This document shows, piece after piece, positions 17,729 through 26,973 of a stretch of 64,000 nucleotides of DNA. The stretch's first letter is position 1. Every line of letters starts with the position of its first letter. Location: positions 248,001-312,000 of the forward strand of contig DASRDB010000012.1 of assembly GCA_035652815.1 (NCBI GenBank). Reading direction: 5' to 3'. The notes under the pieces were generated by a model. It was given only the letters and a program-made list of their open reading frames with translations, was not told the origin of the DNA and searched no databases. The DNA comes from DASRDB01 sp035652815. GTDB taxonomy: Bacteria; Chloroflexota; Ktedonobacteria; Ktedonobacterales; Ktedonobacteraceae. Both the position numbers and the translations under genes were made by a program.

Positions 17729-17831
17729 ATTAACCAGGGCGGGATGGGAGGATGAGAGGACGAGTAGATTAACCAGGGCGGGATGGGAGGCCAGGGCGAC
17801 CGCGAGGGTCGCCCCTACCATCCCGCTCTGG
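17723..17831. repeat. Direct repeat plus palindrome after recX
   Basis: A 29-base unit starting GAGTAGATTAACCAGGGCGG occurs at 17723-17751 and again at 17762-17790. The first copy includes the recX stop codon. It is followed by an inverted GCGACC/GGTCGC core and a right end resembling the complement of CCAGGGCGGGATGG. Related to the 26867 element. Confidence 0.75.
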
Positions 17832-17858
17832 CTTCCACCGCCCCAATCGTTTACGCGC

Positions 17859-18908
17859 TCATTCCTGCTCGAAAAGAATCGTTCGTTGTTCCCTGTGGCT
17901 CTGGAACGCCGCTTCAATTACCCGGATGGTATCTCGTGCCTCTTGTGCTGTCACCGGGGGAAGTTTTCCCTGTGTGATCGCCTCGACTATATCCTGGTAA
18001 AAGGCTTCATAGTGACCCGGAAGCGTTTCGACCTTCCCGTGAATAGTAAGCTGGCCCGCGCTGGTGATCAGATGGCCGTATTGGTCTACTCGATCCTGGC
18101 CCCAATCGGGATCGCCGGGGCGCTTTCCCGCCTTGAGTGCATCTTCCTGCGAATCGAGGCCATATTTGAGAAAGCTGCCCATAGTTCCGTGTACTTGAAA
18201 ATGGGGGCCAGGTTCGCGCACAAGTGAACCCGCATGCAGGATGGCACGCAGGCCGCCAGGATAGCCCAGCACCAGGTGAAAGTAGTCATCGGCCTGCGCG
18301 TTCGGTCGCTGCGCCTGCAGATCAGCCCAGAGGGATCGCGGGAAGCCGAACAGGGTAAGTGCCTGATCGATGAGGTGCGCTCCCAGGTCGTAAAGCGTGC
18401 CCGAACCCGGCACCTGCTGTTCTCGCCAGCGATTCTTTACAACCGGGCGGTAGCGGTCATAGTGTACTTCGTAGGTGCTTATCTCACCGAGCAGACCACC
18501 GCTTATCAGGTGACGCACCGTCAGGAAGTCGTTATCCCACCTGCGGTTGTGAAAAACGCTCAAGACGACCTGCTGCTGCTGAGCAAGGGCGATTAATTCA
18601 TCGGTCTGGGCCGTGGAAATGACAAAGGGTTTGTCCACGACCACGTGTTTTCCGGCTTCAAGGGCGCGTTTTGCCAGGGTATAGTGGCTCTCATTGGGGG
18701 TCGCTATAACGATGAGCTGTATCTCGTTATTTTCGAGCAGCGCATCAAGCGTGGGTAAGACAGGCATATCAGGGTAATCGCGATGCACCTTTTCAGGTGA
18801 AGATGAGACGATGGCCGAGAGTGTGAGGCCATCGACGCTTTTGATCAACGGGGCATGAAATACCGAGCCTGCCATGCCGTATCCAATCAGACCAACTGAA
18901 ATAGTCAT
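17859..18908 (-). CDS. Gfo/Idh/MocA family oxidoreductase
   Basis: Seen: 349 residues. The N-terminal Rossmann domain begins V-G-L-I-G-Y-G-M-A-G. The family motif A-T-P-N-E-S-H-Y is followed by A-G-K-H-V-V-V-D-K-P-F (Glu-Lys-Pro-like EKP motif with Asp). The C-terminal dimerisation domain contains G-S-G-T-L-Y-D-L-G-A-H-L-I-D-Q-A with the catalytic-region Asp and His. Known: NAD(P)-dependent dehydrogenases acting on sugars, inositols or their derivatives. Monocistronic as far as visible; substrate not predictable. Confidence 0.92.
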   Translation of the reverse strand: MTISVGLIGYGMAGSVFHAPLIKSVDGLTLSAIVSSSPEKVHRDYPDMPVLPTLDALLENNEIQLIVIATPNESHYTLAKRALEAGKHVVVDKPFVISTAQTDELIALAQQQQVVLSVFHNRRWDNDFLTVRHLISGGLLGEISTYEVHYDRYRPVVKNRWREQQVPGSGTLYDLGAHLIDQALTLFGFPRSLWADLQAQRPNAQADDYFHLVLGYPGGLRAILHAGSLVREPGPHFQVHGTMGSFLKYGLDSQEDALKAGKRPGDPDWGQDRVDQYGHLITSAGQLTIHGKVETLPGHYEAFYQDIVEAITQGKLPPVTAQEARDTIRVIEAAFQSHREQRTILFEQE

Positions 18909-18998
18909 GTGATGTTCCTCAAAAAAGACTTGAAAATTTGGAATCCGCGTATATAATTAACTTAGAGCAGAAAAAATTCACCCACCTTAGCCTCGTTC

Positions 18999-19074
18999 AG
19001 GGTGGGCTACGCTTCGCCCCTGCTTAAGCATACCGGCGTTCTTCAGCAGGGGTGAGAAAAGCGCGGCCCACCCT
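18999..19074. repeat. Imperfect palindrome between two leftward genes
   Basis: AGGGTGGGC, CGCTT and CCCCTGCT on the left are matched by AGCAGGGG, AAGCG and GCCCACCCT on the right, followed by TTTTTA on the plus strand. It sits 10 bases beyond the stop of the kinase gene and may serve as its terminator. Confidence 0.7.
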
Positions 19075-19084
19075 TTTTATGCGC

Positions 19085-21169
19085 TTAGTTCCCATTGCCA
19101 TCGCCTGACGTCGAGGTTGGCGAGGGGGATGGAGAGGGTGTCGGCCCGTTGCCTGAACCGGGCGACGGTGTAAAGGTTGGTGTCGGCACAGCGGTGAGCT
19201 GCAAGGTCGGCAGCGAGGTCGGGTTCATAGGTATTAAGTGAATCTGGTTGATGTTGTCCGGCATTGTGTCGCTGTTGCCCGAAGTGAAAAGAATCTTCAC
19301 GCTCTGCGGGTCTATGTCGGGTTGTTGCAGCAAGAAATTGCGCGCATCAGCCACCGACTTGCCTTTCAGTCCGTTTTTAATGGCCTGCAAATCGTCCTGC
19401 GTGAACTGGTAGACGACAACAACTCCTACCGCGATCTTGATAATGACCGTCTTGCTATCCGGGCTGATGCTTTGCGCAGCAGGCTCGCCAATGACTTCTG
19501 TGGCAGGTTGCAGAACATAATTTTTCCCCAGGGCCTGTGCCTGCTGGCTCAAGACCTGGCGGGCGAGCGTCTTCGCATCAGAGGGAAGGTAGTAGGCTAT
19601 ACTGCCATTTTCGGTCAGGGTGACGGTGACGTTATCCGCGCGCGATCCGACCGGCGGGTCCGCCTGAGGCGAATTTTCCTGTATAATAGGCCCGCCTATC
19701 GCAGTTCCGCCAAGCGCTTTGACTCTGGACAGCAAATCCTGGCTGATGCTGGCATCCAGACCGGGTTTGATCTGTGTGGCCAGATTATCTACATCGTCCT
19801 GGCTTACGACTTTCTGACAGAAGAAAAGCACACAATTTGTCTGTCCCGTTGCCGGTCCGCTTGCGCTGTCAGACCGGTTGATCTGCACATTCCGCACAGG
19901 AATCGTGTGAGTTGCGAGGTTGCTGGACTGCCTTGTGGGATCACCTGTCAGCGTCAAAACCTCGTTAATGGTCTGCACCCGAGGGCCAATGTTGACGCTT
20001 ACAGAGATAGCAGAGACGACGGCCATTTGATAGCCATAGTAGGCAACCGCGATGATGGACAGCAATATTACGGCGATGGATGCATAAAGCAAGGGCATGA
20101 GCGATTTTTTGCGGCGTGGTTTTGGCGGAACGGGCGGACGACTTCCCCGGGTCGGCGATGGTCCATATTTGCCAGGTTCAAAAGAAGTCGTTGGCGCTCC
20201 ATAATCATCGCGGCTGAAGCTGCTGTGCGGCGCAGGCTGCGGAAGGACCGAAATATTGCCGGTATCCGCAAGCGAAACCTGAACCTGCGGTAACTCTTCC
20301 TCAGGCAATTTAGCGGTTTGCGCGGGAGAAGCATTGGCAGGCACGAACTGCTGCGCGGCCTGGCGTGTTATCACTACCTGATAAGCGCGCTCGAAGTTTT
20401 TGTATACTTCATCAGCGGTAGCGAAACGGTCTTCAGGGCGCGGCGCGATGCAGTGCCGAATGACATATTCGATAGGCGGCGGCAGAGGAGCCAACTGGTC
20501 GCCCATCGGCAATTCACCGGTAAGCATCTGGTACAGGATTACGCCCAGGGAAAAGATGTCATTGCTGGGAGCCGAGATGCCGTTGAGCCGTTCGGGTGCC
20601 ATGTAGGCAATCGTGCCCACTTCGCTGCCCGCCGTTGTCAACTGTGGGCTGGCAACCTGTCCCTGCAAGGTAGCGATACCGAAATCGATCAGACGGACAT
20701 AGACCTGCCCGTCTTCTTCATCCAGCAAGATGTTGGTTGGCTTGAGGTCGCGATGAATAACGCTGCGCCGATGAATATAGGCGACCGCCTGCACCAGGGG
20801 CAGAAATAACGAATGGGCTTCCTCTAAGGAAAGCGGACCGCTCTGCAAGCGTTTCGCCAGCGTGCCGCCTTCGATATAGGGCGTGACCAGGAAAAGACGG
20901 CCCTGATCCTCGCCAAATTCAAACAGGGGAAGAATATGCTCGTGTTTGAGGTGCGCGCTTACCTCGGCTTCGCGCAAGAAACGGGCGCGAGCTGTGAGAT
21001 CATGCACGAGGTCGGAGCGAATAATTTTGATCGCGACGGGTCGCCCGAACGCAGTACGCTGGTGCGCCAGGTATACCTCGCCCATGCCGCCCACGTCGAT
21101 ACGGCGCACAAGATCATAGTTCCCGAAGCGCTGCTTATCCTGCATTACCGGGCCAGATTGCTCTCTCAT
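19085..21169 (-). CDS. Transmembrane Ser/Thr protein kinase with extracytoplasmic baseplate J-like domain
   Basis: Seen: 694 residues. The PknB-type kinase domain (about 15-270) has G-G-M-G-E-V-Y, Lys48, H-R-D-L-K-P with catalytic Asp141, Asp162-Phe-Gly and M-A-P-E-R. A Pro-rich juxtamembrane stretch and one helix near 358-380 follow. The outer region (about 385-655) carries two Cys close together (C-V-L-F-F-C) and a G-K-S-V-A-D-A-R-N-F-L-L segment. The tail is Thr/Ser/Pro-rich. The outer region resembles that of the 44440-45693 protein. Likely a surface sensor that phosphorylates cytosolic targets. An internal ATG at 21145 is an alternative start. Confidence 0.92.
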   Translation of the reverse strand: MREQSGPVMQDKQRFGNYDLVRRIDVGGMGEVYLAHQRTAFGRPVAIKIIRSDLVHDLTARARFLREAEVSAHLKHEHILPLFEFGEDQGRLFLVTPYIEGGTLAKRLQSGPLSLEEAHSLFLPLVQAVAYIHRRSVIHRDLKPTNILLDEEDGQVYVRLIDFGIATLQGQVASPQLTTAGSEVGTIAYMAPERLNGISAPSNDIFSLGVILYQMLTGELPMGDQLAPLPPPIEYVIRHCIAPRPEDRFATADEVYKNFERAYQVVITRQAAQQFVPANASPAQTAKLPEEELPQVQVSLADTGNISVLPQPAPHSSFSRDDYGAPTTSFEPGKYGPSPTRGSRPPVPPKPRRKKSLMPLLYASIAVILLSIIAVAYYGYQMAVVSAISVSVNIGPRVQTINEVLTLTGDPTRQSSNLATHTIPVRNVQINRSDSASGPATGQTNCVLFFCQKVVSQDDVDNLATQIKPGLDASISQDLLSRVKALGGTAIGGPIIQENSPQADPPVGSRADNVTVTLTENGSIAYYLPSDAKTLARQVLSQQAQALGKNYVLQPATEVIGEPAAQSISPDSKTVIIKIAVGVVVVYQFTQDDLQAIKNGLKGKSVADARNFLLQQPDIDPQSVKILFTSGNSDTMPDNINQIHLIPMNPTSLPTLQLTAVPTPTFTPSPGSGNGPTPSPSPSPTSTSGDGNGN

Positions 21170-21413
21170 TCACTGCGCACTTTCGATGTGTGGTTAGAAG
21201 AGCTATTGCTCCACAATCATATAGACGTTCAAAAGTTCAGATTCGTCAAATTTGGGATGTTAATGAGACATAATGATATATTTTGATAGAGAATTCTCTT
21301 CGCGTGCAGTATAGCATTATCTCAGTTGGTATAGCAAGGGGGATGATGTAAAGGGAATGGGCGTCAGATTTTTGCGTGGAGGTGCAGAAGAAAGCCTCTG
21401 TGCTGTCCAACGC

Positions 21414-22946
21414 CTACCTTGCCAGCGCTACCTTTTCCACTTTCGTCGATGGGGCTTGTCTCCTCAAACGACCGGTCATATACAGGAAGAAAGCCAGGAT
21501 CAGTATGGCTTCGATAATCAGCGCCAGTTCGTAGTAATCGAGCGTGACGGGGCCAATGGTGAGTTGCAGGTTGGCAAAGAATTGCCCGAGCTGGCCGGGC
21601 AACAAGGCCAGTCCCCAGCTTCCGTTCCAGATGGCGTGCTGCGCAATGGCGTAGAGCCAGCAACCGACCGCTTTCAACGTGTGTTGATTGCCGGGGTGCG
21701 AGAGATAGTACCAGCCGAGCGCGACCATCGCCGCGCCGAAGCCATGCAGCAGGCCTGTGCCCGTCCGCGAGAGAGCCGTTGCCATCCAATTCTGATAACC
21801 GAAGGCGATATAGCCGCTCGTTTCAATGAGGTCAAAGCCAATACCGCAGGCCAGCCCGAGCGCAAAAGCCTCGATAGCGCTGCGCACACGGCCAATGAGG
21901 ATGATTACCGCGAGCGGCTTCACCATCTCTTCAACAAGCGGGGCAACTATGGCAAGCGTAACTAACAGGATGCCGTAGGTGTTGGGATTTGTGCAGGAGG
22001 GATCATTCGGATTGGACAGGCAGAGATTGGCTGCCACGCCTGTACCTCGCGCCAGGGCTGAAATCAACGCGAGTTCTAATACCGCCGCCAGCACAATCGC
22101 CAGCGTTCCCCCACTAATAAGAGCTACGATGAAGCGCCGCCAGCTTGTCGGCCAGCGTTTTTCTTCCCGCGTGCGCAGTCGGCGCTCGCCTAACGCCAGG
22201 ATTGCCAGGGCAGGAGTCAGCCCGGATAATAAAATGAGCGTCGTATCTAGAGGGGGATTGGAGATGGCCTGCCCCTGTGAGTACAGCACAAAGGCAATCG
22301 CTATCACCGCCGCGTAGAGAATCACAAAAATCCAGAATGGCGGCAGGTAGATATGCCTGGACGGGCGATTCATAAAAACCGAACGGATGCTGTGATACAG
22401 TCCGGCAATACCGCCTATGATGCCAAAGAGCGCGAACGCTGTGAATAACACTTCAGCCCCAAAGAGTTCATATTGCGGCAACAGGCTCTGATTGGGGATT
22501 GAGGGAAGAATTAAGGTTATAAACATAGAGAATAGCCCTGCCAGCAGCGCGAGAATTGAGCCGATGAAGGTGGTGATACCTACGCCTAACAGGTAGCCAT
22601 CGCGTTTCGGTACGGGAGGGTGAACCGGATAGGGATAACCAGGATAGGGTGCGTATCCCGGATGTGCTGAATAACCCGGGTAGCCGGGATAATAGCCCGG
22701 ATACGGTGCCTGCCCGGGAGGCGGATATCCTGGATAATAAGGTGGTGCTGGACGAGGCGGCGCGTAAAGTGGCCCCGATACATGTTCCCGGAAGGGAGCC
22801 TGCGGATCGACTCCTGGCGGATACGCAGGTTGTCCGGTTGCCTGCTGCTGCGTTTCACTTCCTGGCACTATCCAGGGACCCCAGAGTTCGGAGGTAGGCT
22901 TACCGCGTTTCTCCTGCTCGTCCGGCTCAATATTATCTGAACTCAC
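21414..22946 (-). CDS. PrsW family intramembrane metalloprotease
   Basis: Seen: 510 residues. The first ~125 are a Pro/Gly/Tyr-rich low-complexity tail with repeated P-G-Y units. About nine membrane helices follow. The three PrsW motifs are present: P-L-V-E-E-M-V-K (EExxK), G-F-D-L-I-E-T (FxxxE) and Q-H-A-I-W-N (HxxxN). Known: PrsW in Bacillus cleaves an anti-sigma factor; homologues form an Abi/CAAX-like membrane protease clan. Whether it acts on the anti-sigma at 7801 is speculation. Stand-alone gene downstream of dnaE, separated by a strong palindromic terminator. Confidence 0.9.
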   Translation of the reverse strand: MSSDNIEPDEQEKRGKPTSELWGPWIVPGSETQQQATGQPAYPPGVDPQAPFREHVSGPLYAPPRPAPPYYPGYPPPGQAPYPGYYPGYPGYSAHPGYAPYPGYPYPVHPPVPKRDGYLLGVGITTFIGSILALLAGLFSMFITLILPSIPNQSLLPQYELFGAEVLFTAFALFGIIGGIAGLYHSIRSVFMNRPSRHIYLPPFWIFVILYAAVIAIAFVLYSQGQAISNPPLDTTLILLSGLTPALAILALGERRLRTREEKRWPTSWRRFIVALISGGTLAIVLAAVLELALISALARGTGVAANLCLSNPNDPSCTNPNTYGILLVTLAIVAPLVEEMVKPLAVIILIGRVRSAIEAFALGLACGIGFDLIETSGYIAFGYQNWMATALSRTGTGLLHGFGAAMVALGWYYLSHPGNQHTLKAVGCWLYAIAQHAIWNGSWGLALLPGQLGQFFANLQLTIGPVTLDYYELALIIEAILILAFFLYMTGRLRRQAPSTKVEKVALAR

Positions 22947-23033
22947 GTGCTTTTTGCTCTTTCCCCAGCGTTAAAGTATTTTTCTTTAATCGCGATTTAA
23001 TCCTAATTATAGTACGTTCCGGCACGAAAAATT

Positions 23034-23095
23034 TAGACAGATAAGAAATTACCTGGACCATTCGCGAATGGTCCAGGTAATTTCTTATCTGTCTA
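23034..23095. terminator. 62-bp perfect palindrome at the dnaE 3' end
   Basis: Both 31-base arms match without a mismatch or spacer; the centre is TTCGCGAA. On the minus strand, the transcription direction of dnaE, the hairpin is followed by AAATTTTTC, a usable T-tract. The right arm contains the last codons and the stop of dnaE. Likely an intrinsic terminator; a protein-binding or cruciform role is also possible. Confidence 0.8.
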
Positions 23096-26000
23096 CTACT
23101 TCGACCTGCACCGACCCCCATCTGCCGAGGATTTCTTCCAGTTTGTGATGGACATCCTGGGAGTAGTGCATGGTGTTGACGCCGGGCGCGAGGCGCACTT
23201 CCCATTCGCCGTTGGCAACGAAAAGTTCGTAGTGGTCGCGGCCCGGCTGATCGCGGATGCAGTTCCAGATGTCTTGCACGCGAATACGGTCATCGGAGAC
23301 CGATTTTTCGTCGGAACCGCTGAGTTGCAGCTTGATCCAGACCTGGTATTGCTTGCGGTTCATCTCCTCTTCGACGGCGTGTACCGGCTCGACTTTCTGG
23401 CAGAGGATGCCTGGTTCGTCGCGGCGCACCTGGACTTCGCCATGCACAATGACGACAGTATCCTCGACCCACAATTCGGCGGTTTCTTCGTAGGTGCGAG
23501 GGAAGACGGTAACGCTGATGGTACCGAACATATCTTCAAGCTGCACGACGCACATCATGTCGCCTTTTTTAGTCGTGATGCGTCGCGCCTCGCGAATAGT
23601 GCCGCCAATGACGACTTTCTGGCGGTCGCTCTCTTCGGTAATGTGCGCGGTCGTGTGTGTGGTGCGCTCCTTCAAGAGGTCGCTGATGTAAGCAAGCGGG
23701 TGGCGCGTGATATAGACGCCGATCAGTTCCTTCTCCCATTGTAGCAGTTGCTTGCGGGAAATCTCTTCGGCGTCGGTCTTGAGAGCGAACTCGAAGGCGC
23801 TTTCAGTAGTTTCGATCTCGCCAAAGAGGCTCATCAGGCCCTGCTCCTGGGAAGCGCGCTGGTTCTTGCCCCACTTCATAGCGATATCGACCGAAGCGAG
23901 CAGGTGATGGCGCTTGCCGTTGCCCAGACAGTCCATCGCGCCCGCCTTAATGAGCGTTTCAATAGCGCTTTTGCCCACGTATTTAGGATCGACGCGGGTG
24001 CAGAAATCGGCCAGATTTTTGAAGGGGCCGCCCTCATTGCGGGCGCGCACGATTTCGCTGATTGGTCCTTCACCGATGCCTTTGATGGCAAGCAGGCCGA
24101 AACGCACCGCGCCGCCTTCGACGGTGAAGCCCCGGTCGCTCTTGTTGACATCGGGACCCAGCACTTCGACGCCCATACGCTTGCATTCGGCGATGGCGTT
24201 GGCGATCTTTTTGGCGTCTGAGGCCTCGGTGGTCATGGTCGCGGCCATAAACTCCGCCGTATAGTTGGCCTTGAGATAGGCGGTGTAGAAGGCGACGACG
24301 GCGTAACTGGCGGCGTGGGCCTTGTTGAAACCGTAGCCACCAAAAGGCATAATCAACGTGAAAAGCTGTTCAGCGACCTCGCGTTTGACGCCGTTTTTGA
24401 CACAGCCCTCAATGAAATCCTGCTTGTAGCCCTCGACCTCGTCCATCTTCTTCTTACTGAGGGCTTTACGGAACTTGTTGGCCTTGCCCCACGAGAAGTT
24501 CGCCAGACCCACGACGATGAACAGCACCTGGTCCTGGTATACGATGACGCCATAAGATTCGGCCAGCCATTCCTCAAGGCGCGGGTCGAGATACTGTACT
24601 TTTTTGCGCCCATGCTTGGCGTCGATGAAGTCGGGAATGCTGTCCATCGGGCCGGGGCGGTAGAGCGCGATCATGGCCATAATATCTTCGATGCAGGTCG
24701 GCTTAAGCTGCTTGATGTACTCGGTCATCTTCGGACCTTCCAACTGGAAGATACCGGTTGTCTCACCGCTTGCCAGCAGGTCGAAGGCTTTCTGGCGTTT
24801 CGCGTTCTGCTCGTCATCCCCCGGCACTGGATCGAGCGGCACCTTTTCCAGGATCACCTCTTCCCCACGCGACTGCTGAATATATTTGAGCGTGTTATCC
24901 AGAATGGTGAGGTTGGAGAGGCCCAGGAAGTCAAACTTGATGAGGCCAAGTTCTTCCAGGTGCATCTGCTCGTACTGGGTGATGCGACCTTTGCTCGGGT
25001 CTTTGGGGTCGCGCAGTTGCAGCGGCACAAAATGCTCTAACGGCTCGTTGGCGATAATGACGCCTGCCGCGTGAACGCCGGTTGTACGAACCGAGCCTTC
25101 CAGCTTCAAGGCCTGGTCGATGATATCTTTGGCGACCGGGTTCTCGTTGTATAGGTCTGAAAGTTCCTTGACGCTATCGAGCGAGCCTTGCAATGTCACC
25201 TTTGGCCCGGTGGGAATGAGGCGCGTAATGCGGTCGCCCATGTCATGTTCGCCCATAACACGCGCCACGTCTTTCACCGATGCTTTGGCCGCCATCGTAT
25301 TGAACGTCACCATCTGGGCAACGCAATCTTCGCCGTATTTGCGCGCCACGTATTCGATCACTTCCTCACGGCGGTCATCGGGGAAGTCCATATCAATATC
25401 AGGCATGTCGGCGCGTTCGGGGTTGAAAAACCTTTCAAACGGCAGTTGATAGCGCAACGGGTCAACATTGGTGATGCCGAGCGTATAGGCCATCAGGCTG
25501 CCTGCCGCCGAACCTCGGGCGGAACAACGGATGCCATGCGAACGCGCATAATTGACGAAATCCCACTCGATCAGGAAGTAGGGGATAAAGCCTTTCTGGC
25601 CGATAATCGAAATCTCGTAGTCAAGCTGCTTCTGAATCTGCTCGGTCATCTCGCCAAAGCGTTCCTGCACGCCCTGACGGCACAAGGCCCACAAAAATTC
25701 TTCCTGAGAACGATATTGCGGTGGAATATCGAAGTTTGGTAGTTGCGCTTTATAGGCCAGGGGATCGACGCTGCACTGCTCGGCAATACGCACACTGTTG
25801 ATAAGGGCATCTGGCAATTCTGGAAAGAGACGAGCCATCTCTTCCGGGCTTTTCAGGTAGTACTCGTGGCTGTCGAACTTCATACGTTTGGGCGTACTCA
25901 ACTGCTTGCCCGTCTGCACGCAGAGCAGCACATCATGCGAGGCAGCATCATCAGCATCGATATAGTGCAAGTCGTTGGTTGCTACCATCTCGATCTGCAA

Positions 26001-26609
26001 GTCTTTGTGCATGCGATAGAGCAACTGGTTCAACTGTCCCTGCGGCGAGGGCTGCCCATCATCGAAGGTGCCGTGATGCTCCTGAATTTCGAGGTAAAAA
26101 TTCTGCGGCCCGAAGACATCCTGGTACCAGCGCGCCATCTTATAGGCCGCTTCCTCTTGCTCCTTGAGCAGCATCTTAGGGATTTCGCCCGAGAGACAGG
26201 AAGAGGTGACAATCAGTCCTTCGGAATATTTCTCCAAAACCTTTTTGTCGATGCGCGGGCGCAGGTGCCAGCCCTGGGTATTGGCGATGGTGGTCAGCTT
26301 CAGCAGGTTATAGTAGCCGGTGTTATTCTTTGCCAAAAGCAGCAGGTGATGATAGTCGTCGCTGAAGCGTTTGGAATGATCGTGCATATCCTCGGTCAGA
26401 TACGCCTCGATACCGATAATAGGATTGACTCCCTCAGCCCTGCACGCCTTGTAAAATTCGATGGCTCCATACATCGCACCATGATCCGTGATGGCAACAT
26501 GCTGCATGCCCAGAGCCTTCGCCTGCTTCACCAGCTTCTTAATCCGGCTAAAACCATCCAGCAAAGAGTATTCTGTATGGACATGCAAATGCGCGAAATC
26601 CGTCCCCAT
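23085..26609 (-). CDS. dnaE: DNA polymerase III subunit alpha
   Basis: Replicative polymerase. Seen: 1174 residues. The PHP domain opens with H-L-H-V-H-T-E-Y-S-L-L-D-G. The palm has S-A-R-G-S-A-A-G-S and P-D-I-D-M-D-F-P-D, the catalytic Asp pair. The fingers carry Y-G-F-N-K-A-H-A-A-S-Y. A helix-hairpin-helix region and an OB fold (V-V-I-G-G-T-I-R-E) complete the DnaE1 order. PHP metal ligands appear intact, so a proofreading activity is possible. ATG at 26609 has GAAGG four bases upstream; the ATG at 26624 would only add five residues. Three DnaA boxes lie upstream. Confidence 0.98.
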   Translation of the reverse strand: MGTDFAHLHVHTEYSLLDGFSRIKKLVKQAKALGMQHVAITDHGAMYGAIEFYKACRAEGVNPIIGIEAYLTEDMHDHSKRFSDDYHHLLLLAKNNTGYYNLLKLTTIANTQGWHLRPRIDKKVLEKYSEGLIVTSSCLSGEIPKMLLKEQEEAAYKMARWYQDVFGPQNFYLEIQEHHGTFDDGQPSPQGQLNQLLYRMHKDLQIEMVATNDLHYIDADDAASHDVLLCVQTGKQLSTPKRMKFDSHEYYLKSPEEMARLFPELPDALINSVRIAEQCSVDPLAYKAQLPNFDIPPQYRSQEEFLWALCRQGVQERFGEMTEQIQKQLDYEISIIGQKGFIPYFLIEWDFVNYARSHGIRCSARGSAAGSLMAYTLGITNVDPLRYQLPFERFFNPERADMPDIDMDFPDDRREEVIEYVARKYGEDCVAQMVTFNTMAAKASVKDVARVMGEHDMGDRITRLIPTGPKVTLQGSLDSVKELSDLYNENPVAKDIIDQALKLEGSVRTTGVHAAGVIIANEPLEHFVPLQLRDPKDPSKGRITQYEQMHLEELGLIKFDFLGLSNLTILDNTLKYIQQSRGEEVILEKVPLDPVPGDDEQNAKRQKAFDLLASGETTGIFQLEGPKMTEYIKQLKPTCIEDIMAMIALYRPGPMDSIPDFIDAKHGRKKVQYLDPRLEEWLAESYGVIVYQDQVLFIVVGLANFSWGKANKFRKALSKKKMDEVEGYKQDFIEGCVKNGVKREVAEQLFTLIMPFGGYGFNKAHAASYAVVAFYTAYLKANYTAEFMAATMTTEASDAKKIANAIAECKRMGVEVLGPDVNKSDRGFTVEGGAVRFGLLAIKGIGEGPISEIVRARNEGGPFKNLADFCTRVDPKYVGKSAIETLIKAGAMDCLGNGKRHHLLASVDIAMKWGKNQRASQEQGLMSLFGEIETTESAFEFALKTDAEEISRKQLLQWEKELIGVYITRHPLAYISDLLKERTTHTTAHITEESDRQKVVIGGTIREARRITTKKGDMMCVVQLEDMFGTISVTVFPRTYEETAELWVEDTVVIVHGEVQVRRDEPGILCQKVEPVHAVEEEMNRKQYQVWIKLQLSGSDEKSVSDDRIRVQDIWNCIRDQPGRDHYELFVANGEWEVRLAPGVNTMHYSQDVHHKLEEILGRWGSVQVEVVDR

Positions 26610-26773
26610 AAAGCCTTCTCCCATTGAAAATATGTGCTATCGTTACAAGTATACTAGACCAGATGTTCTGAATACAAGCCATTTATGCGCTCTCAGATAT
26701 CTTCCAATGAATAGAACGAACCAGTTTGGGAAAAACATCGATGGGTTTTAGAGATAGGAGCTACCTTTGGAAA

Positions 26774-26814
26774 TGTGGATAAACCTGTGGACAAATGTTC
26801 TAATTTGTGGATAA
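26774..26814. promoter_or_regulatory. Cluster of three DnaA boxes upstream of dnaE
   Basis: TGTGGATAA, the complement of the perfect DnaA box TTATCCACA, occurs at 26774-26782 and 26806-26814. TGTGGACAA (one mismatch) lies at 26786-26794. All are in the same orientation, 165 bases upstream of the dnaE start. This suggests DnaA control of dnaE. No dnaA gene is present to support an origin. Confidence 0.65.
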
Positions 26815-26866
26815 CTTTCTTAAGGGAACAATTGGAGCCAGGGTCACGAATTCCAGGGCTATGTGA

Positions 26867-26944
26867 ACCAACCAGGGCGACCGCGAGAGTCGCCCCTACC
26901 GAAACAGAATAGTAGGGGCGACTCTCGCGGTCGCCCTGGTTGGT
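26867..26944. repeat. Perfect palindrome, CAGGGCGACCGCGAG family
   Basis: Two 33-base arms (26867-26899 and 26912-26944) are perfect complements around a 12-base AT-rich loop. The arms start ACCAACCAGGGCGACCGCG and end CGCCCCTAC. It lies between dnaE and the Rpn-like gene. Confidence 0.92.
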
Positions 26945-26973
26945 AAGGCTTTTTCGCCTTCCCTTATTGCTAT

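Noticed and set aside
26774..26814. A chromosomal origin at the DnaA boxes
   Set aside because: Only three boxes, no adjacent dnaA, dnaN or gyrB, and no clear AT-rich unwinding region; regulation of dnaE is simpler.
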